Assembly (NCBI RefSeq): GCF_003347605.1
Contig: NZ_QDFZ01000012.1
Location: forward strand, 62,001-126,000
Length of the DNA stretch: 64,000 bases
Reading direction: 5' to 3'
Source: Chryseobacterium sp. KLBC 52
GTDB taxonomy: Bacteria; Bacteroidota; Bacteroidia; Flavobacteriales; Weeksellaceae
Shown one piece after another: positions 15,438 to 23,057 of the stretch (its first letter is position 1; each line of letters starts with the position of its first letter). Position numbers and translations under genes: made by a program. The notes under the pieces were generated by a model, which was given only the letters and a program-made list of their open reading frames with translations, was not told where the DNA came from and did no database searches.

Positions 15438-17384
15438 ATGAATTCTGTTAAGACCTACACGCTTTTCACCGATCATGATGTGTACCTTTTCAAAGAAGGC
15501 AGACATTATAAGCTGTATGGTAAATTTGGAGCACATTCTGCAGAAAAAGAGGGCGTAAAGGGCGTATATTTTTCCGTTTGGGCACCCAATGCAAAGAAAG
15601 TTTCCGTGATCGGAAATTTTAACAACTGGAATCACAAAGATCATATTTTGTTTCCGAGATGGGATGAATCAGGAATTTGGGAAGGGTTTATTGAAGGATT
15701 AACCTGGGGAACACTATACAAATATGCTATTGAAACCCAAGGGGGCGAAATTCTGGAAAAAAGTGATCCTTATGCGGTAAGCTGGGAACAGAATATTCAG
15801 GCCGCTTCTCTGGTTTCCACCACCTGGTACGAATGGAATGATCAGAAGTGGATGGATAGCCGCTGGGAAAAAAACAGGCTGGAAGCTCCGCTATCGGTAT
15901 ATGAACTGCATTTGGGTTCCTGGGTAAGAGAAGAAGATCAGCCCCAACGTTTTTTAAACTACAGAGATATTGCTAAAAAACTGGTCCCTTATATCAAAGA
16001 AATGGGGTTTACCCATGTGGAATTCATGCCCGTGATGGAATATCCTTACGAACCGAGCTGGGGATATCAGATTACCGGTTTTTATGCAGCAACTTCACGT
16101 TTTGGTTCACCACAGGATCTGATGTTTCTTATTGATGAACTTCATAACAATGACATAGGCGTTATTCTGGATTGGGTTCCATCGCATTTTCCCGGAGATG
16201 CTAACGGACTACACCGTTTTGATGGATCCTATCTGTATGAACATGAAGATCCTAGAAAAGGCTTTCATCCCGATTGGAAATCGCATATTTTCAATTATGG
16301 ACGAAATGAAGTGAAATCCTTTCTGATCTCAAATGCCATGTTCTGGCTGGATCGTTATCATGCAGACGGATTGCGTGTGGATGCGGTCACCTCAATGCTT
16401 CATCTTGATTATTCAAGAAACGAAGGCGAGTGGGAACCTAATATCTACGGTGATAATGTAAATCTGGAAGCGAAAGCCTTTCTGCAGGAATTCAATACGG
16501 CTGTTTATAAAGAATTTGGGAATACTATCATGACCATAGCAGAAGAAAGTTCAGATTTTCCTATGCTTACAAAGCCTGTACATGACGGTGGTGTTGGATT
16601 TGGAATGAAGTGGATGATGGGATGGATGCATGATACGCTGGATTACTTCAAAGAAGATTTTGTTAACCGCAAATTCCATCATCATAAACTGACCTTTGCT
16701 TCCATGTATATGTATAATGAAAATTATATGATGCCTTTGTCACATGATGAAGTGGTACACGGAAAAGCAAGCCTTATTTATAAAATGAAAGGCGACGAAT
16801 GGCAGAAATTTGCCAATCTCCGTACCTTATATGTATATATGTATACCCATCCAGGAGCCAAGCTGCTTTTTATGGGTGATGAATTCGGGCAGACCAGTGA
16901 ATGGAATTTTACCCGAAGCCTCGACTGGCATTTGCTGAAATATCCTGTTCACAAAGGAATGCAGGAGATGGTAAAAGAACTGAATCACCTGTATAGATCG
17001 GAAACCGCTTTTTACGAAAATCAGTTTGACAAACATGGTTTTGAATGGGTAGAAGCGGATGATCTGGAAAACTCAGTGTATATATACCTCAGAAAAGGAA
17101 AAAGAAAAGATGATGTCCTGATGGTAGTTTTAAACCTCGCACCAAAAGTATTGGATTATAAAATCGGAATTCCTGCAGGAACCCATTGGGAAGTTGTTTT
17201 AAATTCTGATGATGAAAAATACAGTGGAAGTGGAGTAGAACCCGAAATTCTGGAAGAGAAGTATGAAGAATGGAGAAATTATCCAAAAACAATGACCGTG
17301 AAATTGCCGCCATTGGCTGGAATTGTTTTACGTCAGAAGAAAGATAAAAAATATAAATTACATAGAATTAAACACAAGAGATAA
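15438..17384 (+). CDS. glgB: 1,4-alpha-glucan branching enzyme
   Basis: The product (648 residues from the ATG at 15438; an in-frame TTG precedes it) is a GH13 branching enzyme. An N-terminal CBM48 domain (VIGNFNNWNHKD) is followed by the catalytic barrel with EFMPVMEYP, GLRVDAVTSM (nucleophile Asp), TIAEESSDFP (acid/base Glu) and LPLSHDEVVHGK. It makes alpha-1,6 branches in glycogen. First gene of glgB-glgA-glgC: only 3 nt separate it from glgA, so they are translated from one mRNA. The lysine-rich C-terminal tail (KKDKKYKLHRIKHKR) is an extension of unknown meaning. Confidence 0.96.
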   Translation: MNSVKTYTLFTDHDVYLFKEGRHYKLYGKFGAHSAEKEGVKGVYFSVWAPNAKKVSVIGNFNNWNHKDHILFPRWDESGIWEGFIEGLTWGTLYKYAIETQGGEILEKSDPYAVSWEQNIQAASLVSTTWYEWNDQKWMDSRWEKNRLEAPLSVYELHLGSWVREEDQPQRFLNYRDIAKKLVPYIKEMGFTHVEFMPVMEYPYEPSWGYQITGFYAATSRFGSPQDLMFLIDELHNNDIGVILDWVPSHFPGDANGLHRFDGSYLYEHEDPRKGFHPDWKSHIFNYGRNEVKSFLISNAMFWLDRYHADGLRVDAVTSMLHLDYSRNEGEWEPNIYGDNVNLEAKAFLQEFNTAVYKEFGNTIMTIAEESSDFPMLTKPVHDGGVGFGMKWMMGWMHDTLDYFKEDFVNRKFHHHKLTFASMYMYNENYMMPLSHDEVVHGKASLIYKMKGDEWQKFANLRTLYVYMYTHPGAKLLFMGDEFGQTSEWNFTRSLDWHLLKYPVHKGMQEMVKELNHLYRSETAFYENQFDKHGFEWVEADDLENSVYIYLRKGKRKDDVLMVVLNLAPKVLDYKIGIPAGTHWEVVLNSDDEKYSGSGVEPEILEEKYEEWRNYPKTMTVKLPPLAGIVLRQKKDKKYKLHRIKHKR

Positions 17385-17387
17385 AGA

Positions 17388-18794
17388 ATGGTTGTTTATC
17401 ATTTAAGTACAGAATGTTATCCTGTCGCAAAAGTAGGGGGCCTGGCAGATGTGGTGGGAGCATTACCAAAGTATCAGAATAAAATAAAAGGAATAGAAGC
17501 TAAGGTCGTGATGCCATGGTACAATAAACCTTTTATTCACGATCACGAATTTGAAATTGTTTTTGATGGATTTATTCATCAGGGAACGAATATGCTGCAG
17601 GTTCAGGTGTTGAAAGAAAAGAGCAATGTGTTGGGATTTGAACTGTATATGGTAAGAATTCCGGGATTATTGGACAGGGAAAACCCTTATGGATACCAGG
17701 ATGAAAACTTCCAGTTTCTGGCATTCCAGCATGGCGTTTTGCATTGGCTTTCTGCGATGAAAATCCGCCCTGATGTACTTCATTGCCATGATTACCATAC
17801 GGGTCTTGTTCCTTTTATGGTAGAAAACTGCCATGAATTTGAATTCTTAAAAGGAGTAAAAACAATAGGAACGATTCATAATGGCGAATATCAGGGCATG
17901 ATGAGCTGGACAATGGCACAATATATGCCTTCTTTTGACCATTACAAATGGGGACTGATGGATTGGAACGGATTCATGAATCCTCTGGCGAGTATGATTA
18001 AATGTGCCGATGCTTTCACTACTGTTTCGGAAGGATATCTTGAAGAACTTTTCATCAGCTTCCGCGGACTGGAAAGTCTGGTTCGTCAGGAATTCGGAAA
18101 AGCATACGGAATTATCAATGGTATTGATACTGAAGTCTGGAATCCTGAAACTGATCCGATGCTGGATTTTAATTTTAACAGCAAAAATGCAGTAGTTCAA
18201 AAGAAGAAAAATAAAGAAAAGCTTTGCAAAGAATATGGATTAAAACCTGAGCTTCCTTTATTTGCTTTTATCGGAAGATTTGCTACGGAAAAAGGTGCAG
18301 ACCTGCTGCCTGATGTGGTGTGGCGAAGCATTAAGCAGAGCTATGGTGCTTTAAATATTATGATTCTCGGATCAGGAAATACCTATATTGAAAATAAACT
18401 GAAAGAGTACGACTATACCTACACCAATTTCGCATTGGATCTTGGATATAAAGAACATCTTTCCCATAAGATCTATGCTTCAGCAGATTTTCTTTTGATG
18501 CCTTCAAGGGTAGAGCCCTGCGGATTGAATCAGATGTATTCCATGAGATACGGAACCGTTCCTGTGGTAAGATATACGGGAGGTCTCAGAGATACCGTAG
18601 AAGATATTTCAACAGGGGGAGCAGGACTTAATTTTACGTATCCCGGTGTAGATGATGTTGTACATGCGATGAACAGGGCGATGGCGATTTATAATCAAAA
18701 AGGCGTCATGGATGATCTTATTCATGCCAACATGAATTTTGACTTTGCATGGGAGAAATCTGCAGAAAAATACATAGCTTTATATAATAGCTGA
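17388..18794 (+). CDS. glgA: Glycogen synthase (ADP-glucose type)
   Basis: A 468-residue GT5 glycosyltransferase with the GT-B fold. The ADP-glucose-binding KVGGLADVVGALP lies at the N-terminus, FIGRFATEKGADLL opens the C-terminal Rossmann domain, and MPSRVEPCGLNQMYSMRYG is the EX7E-type donor motif. It elongates alpha-1,4-glucan using the ADP-glucose made by the product of the third gene in the operon. It starts 3 nt after the glgB stop. Length and motifs are standard. Confidence 0.96.
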   Translation: MVVYHLSTECYPVAKVGGLADVVGALPKYQNKIKGIEAKVVMPWYNKPFIHDHEFEIVFDGFIHQGTNMLQVQVLKEKSNVLGFELYMVRIPGLLDRENPYGYQDENFQFLAFQHGVLHWLSAMKIRPDVLHCHDYHTGLVPFMVENCHEFEFLKGVKTIGTIHNGEYQGMMSWTMAQYMPSFDHYKWGLMDWNGFMNPLASMIKCADAFTTVSEGYLEELFISFRGLESLVRQEFGKAYGIINGIDTEVWNPETDPMLDFNFNSKNAVVQKKKNKEKLCKEYGLKPELPLFAFIGRFATEKGADLLPDVVWRSIKQSYGALNIMILGSGNTYIENKLKEYDYTYTNFALDLGYKEHLSHKIYASADFLLMPSRVEPCGLNQMYSMRYGTVPVVRYTGGLRDTVEDISTGGAGLNFTYPGVDDVVHAMNRAMAIYNQKGVMDDLIHANMNFDFAWEKSAEKYIALYNS

Positions 18795-18888
18795 TTTGAA
18801 TGTAATATGAAAACAAAGAATGTTTTAAAGTAGCAGTAAACACTAAGAACAGAACAGTAAACTTAATAAAATAAAACGCAAGATATTT

Positions 18889-20157
18889 ATGAATCGAAAT
18901 GTAATCTCTATTGTTTTAGGAGGAGGCAGAGGAACAAGATTATTCCCGTTAACGTATACCAGATCAAAACCGGCTGTTCCTATTGCAGGAAAATACAGAC
19001 TGGTAGATATTCCTATTTCAAACTGTCTGAACTCAGGATTGAATAAAATCCTGGTGTTAACGCAGTTTAATTCTGCTTCCCTCAATTCACATATTAAAAA
19101 TTCTTATCACTTTGACATCTTCAGCAAAGGCTTTGTTGATATTCTGGCAGCCGAGCAGAATGTGGAAAATGACAGCTGGTATCAGGGAACAGCAGATGCC
19201 GTACGCCAGTCGATGAAACATCTTGAAAAATATGATTATGATTATATCCTTATTCTTTCAGGCGATCAGCTCTATCAGATGGATTTCAGGGAAATGCTGG
19301 ATTTCCATATTGAAAACGGGGGAGACCTTACCATTGCTACCATTCCTGTCAATGCAAAAGATGCCACAGGTTTCGGGATCTTAAAATCCGATGATGAAGG
19401 AAATATCACTTCTTTCTATGAAAAACCGGATTTTGATACGCTGTCAGGCCTGAAGTCTGAAGTTTCAGAAGAAAATAAACACACCGGAAAAGAGTTTCTG
19501 GCTTCCATGGGAATTTATATTTTCACCAAGAACATCCTTAAAAAGATGTTTGATGAAGGCGCAGGAGATGATTTCGGAAAAGATATCATTCCGAGTTCTA
19601 TCGGAAAGTACAAGACACTAAGCTATCAGTATGAAGGCTATTGGACGGATATCGGAACCATAGAATCTTTCTACGAAGCAAATCTCGACCTTTGTCTGGA
19701 TCTGCCACAGTTTAACCTTTTCTCTTCCTCACCGATCTATACCAGAGCCAGAATGCTTCCGCCTTCAAAAATCAACGGTTCCTATGTAAGTAAAGCTGTT
19801 TTTGGAGATGGATGCATCATTATGGCAGATAAAATTGAAAATTCCGTGATCGGAAACAGGACCAGAATTGATAAAGGAAGTACCATTGTGAATTCCTACG
19901 TCATGGGAGCTGATTTCTACCAAAATACTACTGAAATTGTCATCAATGACAGAGGTGGACGTCCTAATATGGGAATTGGAAAATACTGCTACATAGAAAA
20001 AGCAATTCTTGATAAAAACTGTTACATTGGTGACAATGTGAAAATCATCGGCGGAAAACATATTCCGGATGGTGATTATGGAACCTATTCTGTTCAGGAT
20101 GGGATTGTGGTAGTGAAGAAAGGAGCAGTGATTGCTCCGGGAACACATATTGGGTAA
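18889..20157 (+). CDS. glgC: Glucose-1-phosphate adenylyltransferase
   Basis: A 422-residue ADP-glucose pyrophosphorylase, the committed step of glycogen synthesis. The nucleotide motif GGGRGTRLFPLT lies at residues 10-21, ILSGDQLYQMD is the metal-binding strand, FYEKPD the substrate lysine region, and a left-handed beta-helix with hexapeptide repeats (GDGCIIMAD, IGNRTRIDKGS, IGDNVKIIGG) forms the C-terminus. It follows glgA after a 94-nt spacer without a clear promoter box, so it is probably the last gene of the operon and is followed by a terminator. Confidence 0.96.
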   Translation: MNRNVISIVLGGGRGTRLFPLTYTRSKPAVPIAGKYRLVDIPISNCLNSGLNKILVLTQFNSASLNSHIKNSYHFDIFSKGFVDILAAEQNVENDSWYQGTADAVRQSMKHLEKYDYDYILILSGDQLYQMDFREMLDFHIENGGDLTIATIPVNAKDATGFGILKSDDEGNITSFYEKPDFDTLSGLKSEVSEENKHTGKEFLASMGIYIFTKNILKKMFDEGAGDDFGKDIIPSSIGKYKTLSYQYEGYWTDIGTIESFYEANLDLCLDLPQFNLFSSSPIYTRARMLPPSKINGSYVSKAVFGDGCIIMADKIENSVIGNRTRIDKGSTIVNSYVMGADFYQNTTEIVINDRGGRPNMGIGKYCYIEKAILDKNCYIGDNVKIIGGKHIPDGDYGTYSVQDGIVVVKKGAVIAPGTHIG

Positions 20158-20232
20158 GAATTCTTAATATGAAAATACAGGTATAAATTTGTCTTATAAA
20201 ATCATACACCTTATAATAAAGTATATGGAAAA

Positions 20233-20260
20233 AAGAAACCTAACCAGGTTTCTTTTTTTT
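20233..20260. terminator. Bidirectional terminator between glgC and S41 gene
   Basis: AAGAAACCT-AACC-AGGTTTCTT (9-bp stem) with an A-run on the left and nine Ts on the right, so it can end transcription from both converging genes. Confidence 0.85.
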
Positions 20261-20273
20261 GTTTATCATGATT

Positions 20274-21734
20274 TTATTTAGAAAATAAGGTCAATGAATA
20301 TTCCAGGTCTGGATCTTTGTGTTCTTTTAATGATTGTAAGAAAAATTGGGTGTTCACCGTATGATCAGGAATTACCCCCTTACAGTTAGCAACATTCTCC
20401 TTATCATCACTGTTGAAGAATATTTCCGTTCTGGGAATAGAAATAGTGGACTTGGTATGAGGAAGTCTGTACGTAAGAAACCATGCTGCAGTCGTAAAAT
20501 TGCTGCAGGAACCCGTTTCCTTTCCTACAATTGCGCCTCTTTTTTCACTTTGAAATAGAGAAGCAAAATAGGTGGCTGCAGAAAAAGTACGGTTATTGAT
20601 CAATAAAACAATTTTTCCGTCAAAAAATGCGCCGTCTCTGGGATAGCTTTTTATATACGTATTATCCAGTCTTGAGTTTCCAAAATAATAATCTCCTTTT
20701 TCTGCTTTATCGAACCGCTGTCTCATGAAATTATTCTGGTCGGCAATATCCTTATCAGAATAATAACGGTTGGTCTGGGGATCTACCAGATGATCGTTGT
20801 AATTGATGTCAACAACTTTAGTTCCGTATTTGTATTCATTATTGAATGTTTTATCATTAGCAATGAAAGAATACAGTAGGGGAACATTACTGATGGCTCC
20901 TCCCGGGTTGTTGCGGATATCCAGAATAAGGTTTTTAATTTTCAGATCTTTTATTTCCTGGAAATATTTCTTTAACCTTTCATAAAAAAAACTTTCATCA
21001 TAAGAAAACGATTTCACAGATAAATAGTAAGTGTCAGAATCAATTGTATAACCATAAATTCCAGCGTTTTCTGAAATCAGATCAACAGGCAATACAGAAT
21101 GCCTGCTTTCATAATAGAATCTGGGATATTTAATACCTTTTACTTTCATGGTTTTCTGTTCCCTGCTAGATGTTTTGTATCGTAATGAGAAATCATTCGT
21201 ACGATTTTTTAAAATAAAAGGAATATAAAAAGACACATCTATATCTTCCACTTTGATATTTCCGTCTGCGGCTTTAGGAACGGCCTGTAAAAGTTCTTTA
21301 GAGCTTATACCATTAATCTCCATAATCTCACTGCCTACTTCAATAGCGTAAGGATTGGATCCGTTTACAAATAGTTGCCCATTCTGTACATAAATCTGCA
21401 AAGGAAAAAAATGTAGGGAGCTTAAAATATTTTCAAAATAATTGGAATCTGCACTGAAGGAACTGTGTCCGTCCCCAATGATTCTAGTAGGATTGTTCAT
21501 AAGCAGGCTGATATAGCTTGGATCTTTTTTAACAATATTACGGAGAGAATCTATTTTTTTTGCAATGATTTCCTTGCTGTGGAATCTGTAAGGATTGGGA
21601 TGCTGTTTCTGAATGATATCAACTGCAATATCGAAGTCTTTCAGGTATCCATCCTGTGGGATTTCAGAAATTGAGTATTGGGAAAATACAATTGATGATA
21701 ACAAAACCAATGGAAATGTACATAACTTCTTCAT
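20274..21734 (-). CDS. Exported S41-family peptidase
   Basis: An S41 (C-terminal-processing-like) serine peptidase of 486 residues from the ATG at 21734, chosen because MKKLCTFPLVLLSSIVFS is a clean signal peptide; an upstream in-frame start would add 8 residues before it. The catalytic region shows NLILDIRNNPGG, LLINNRTFSAATYFASLF with the probable nucleophile serine, and KETGSCSNFTTA. The N-terminal region IQKQHPNPYRFHSKE is a helical cap. Likely periplasmic or surface proteolysis; substrate unknown. It converges on glgC. Confidence 0.85.
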   Translation of the reverse strand: MKKLCTFPLVLLSSIVFSQYSISEIPQDGYLKDFDIAVDIIQKQHPNPYRFHSKEIIAKKIDSLRNIVKKDPSYISLLMNNPTRIIGDGHSSFSADSNYFENILSSLHFFPLQIYVQNGQLFVNGSNPYAIEVGSEIMEINGISSKELLQAVPKAADGNIKVEDIDVSFYIPFILKNRTNDFSLRYKTSSREQKTMKVKGIKYPRFYYESRHSVLPVDLISENAGIYGYTIDSDTYYLSVKSFSYDESFFYERLKKYFQEIKDLKIKNLILDIRNNPGGAISNVPLLYSFIANDKTFNNEYKYGTKVVDINYNDHLVDPQTNRYYSDKDIADQNNFMRQRFDKAEKGDYYFGNSRLDNTYIKSYPRDGAFFDGKIVLLINNRTFSAATYFASLFQSEKRGAIVGKETGSCSNFTTAAWFLTYRLPHTKSTISIPRTEIFFNSDDKENVANCKGVIPDHTVNTQFFLQSLKEHKDPDLEYSLTLFSK

Positions 21735-21879
21735 AAAAATAAAATTAAGTTGTTCCAAAAAACAATATGCATACCATATATACCACAGATTATTTGATAT
21801 TAATCATTAAATCAATATTTTTTAATGCATTATTTTTTTTCAAAACAATCTGTATATTGTTCACTCTTTTTATTTGTAT

Positions 21880-21887
21880 TATTTTTG
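21880..21887 (+). promoter_or_regulatory. -7 box TATTTTTG, 4 nt before ATG
   Basis: TATTTTTG-TGCG-ATG: the box ends 4 nt before the start codon at 21892, so the predicted mRNA has almost no leader. Confidence 0.5.
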
Positions 21888-21891
21888 TGCG

Positions 21892-22932
21892 ATGCGTATT
21901 TTTAAAATCTTAGCGGTAATCATTATTCTTTTGGGGGGAGCTTATGCTGCGTCCATGTATTATTTTGTGGATGAAAGTAAAAACTTTACGATTGAAAAAG
22001 AGATCGATTATCCCGTGGATAAGGTTTTTTCCCAGTTTAATAACCTTCAGAATTTTACGAGATGGAATAACTTTTTTACCAGCTCACCATCCATAGATAT
22101 TGATTATTATACGCCGTATGAAGGGCAGGGAAGTGCCATCAGCTATGTAGATCCTAAAAATGATACCGATGGAGAAATGTTCATCAGGTACGAGAACCTC
22201 AATAAAACATTGAAATATCAGCTTTTTGAGGATGAAAATGAAAATCCGACATTGGTTGACGTTAAATTCAAACCGGTTTCCGCTGAAAAAACAAAGATTA
22301 CCTGGTATGTTCATACCCCGAAACTGTCTGTCTGGAAAAGAGTGGAAAACTTCTGGACTGAAGACCGTTTTGCGGAAAATATCAATAAAAGTATGGTAAA
22401 TCTTAAAAACTCTTTAGGAAATAAAGTGGAAAAAGATAACCAGATGGCAGCCATCAAATATGACAGTTTAATAGTGGAGAATGAAGAAGATAAACTGTTA
22501 TTGGGAATCAATGTAAGTACCTCAAACAAAAAAGATGCGCTGTACAAAAATATCGTGATGAATTATAACAAAGTCTATAATTTCGTGACGATGGACCTTG
22601 GGAAAAGAGATGATGAATTCGGATATCCGGTCTTGATTACGGACGCCGATAATTACAAAGACAAGGAGGTTTCTTATTTCCTCGGAATTCCACTTTCTAA
22701 AAAGATTGGAGTTTCTGACAATAATTTCAATTTTAGGTCCGTAAATCCGTCTCAAAATTACGTAATGTACTACAAAGGGAACTACGAGGGACGAATTCGG
22801 GCAATTCAGCAGCTTATTCAGAAAGCCAAAAAAGACGAGATGCGCTTCGGAGATATCCGTGAGACCTTTATTGAACGTCCGATGGAAGGTCAGGAGGTGA
22901 ACGTTAAGCTCTCATTATCAGTGTATAAGTAA
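21892..22932 (+). CDS. Membrane-anchored SRPBCC / GyrI-like protein
   Basis: A 346-residue protein from the ATG at 21892. One N-terminal hydrophobic segment (FKILAVIIILLGGAYAASMYYF) may be an anchor or uncleaved signal. Residues 30-165 resemble an SRPBCC (polyketide-cyclase/START-like) domain (EKEIDYPVDKVFSQFNNLQNFTRW). Residues 180-346 resemble the effector-binding (GyrI-like) fold, with MYYKGNYEGRIRAIQQLI near the end. Both folds bind small hydrophobic ligands. No catalytic residues stand out, so a ligand-binding or stress role is inferred. Confidence 0.75.
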   Translation: MRIFKILAVIIILLGGAYAASMYYFVDESKNFTIEKEIDYPVDKVFSQFNNLQNFTRWNNFFTSSPSIDIDYYTPYEGQGSAISYVDPKNDTDGEMFIRYENLNKTLKYQLFEDENENPTLVDVKFKPVSAEKTKITWYVHTPKLSVWKRVENFWTEDRFAENINKSMVNLKNSLGNKVEKDNQMAAIKYDSLIVENEEDKLLLGINVSTSNKKDALYKNIVMNYNKVYNFVTMDLGKRDDEFGYPVLITDADNYKDKEVSYFLGIPLSKKIGVSDNNFNFRSVNPSQNYVMYYKGNYEGRIRAIQQLIQKAKKDEMRFGDIRETFIERPMEGQEVNVKLSLSVYK

Positions 22933-23002
22933 ATTTTTTTTATTTTATTTTTTCTTAAGTTTTTTTAACGGTTTCAGACTGTTCTAACTCGGTTTTTTTT
23001 AT

Positions 23003-23010
23003 TAAATTTG
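23003..23010 (+). promoter_or_regulatory. -7 box TAAATTTG of sucAB
   Basis: Exact consensus box 48 nt before the sucA ATG, after a T-rich stretch. Confidence 0.55.
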
Positions 23011-23057
23011 AAGATTAATTCTACAAATAAATTTTAATAAATAGATAAACTGTAATA

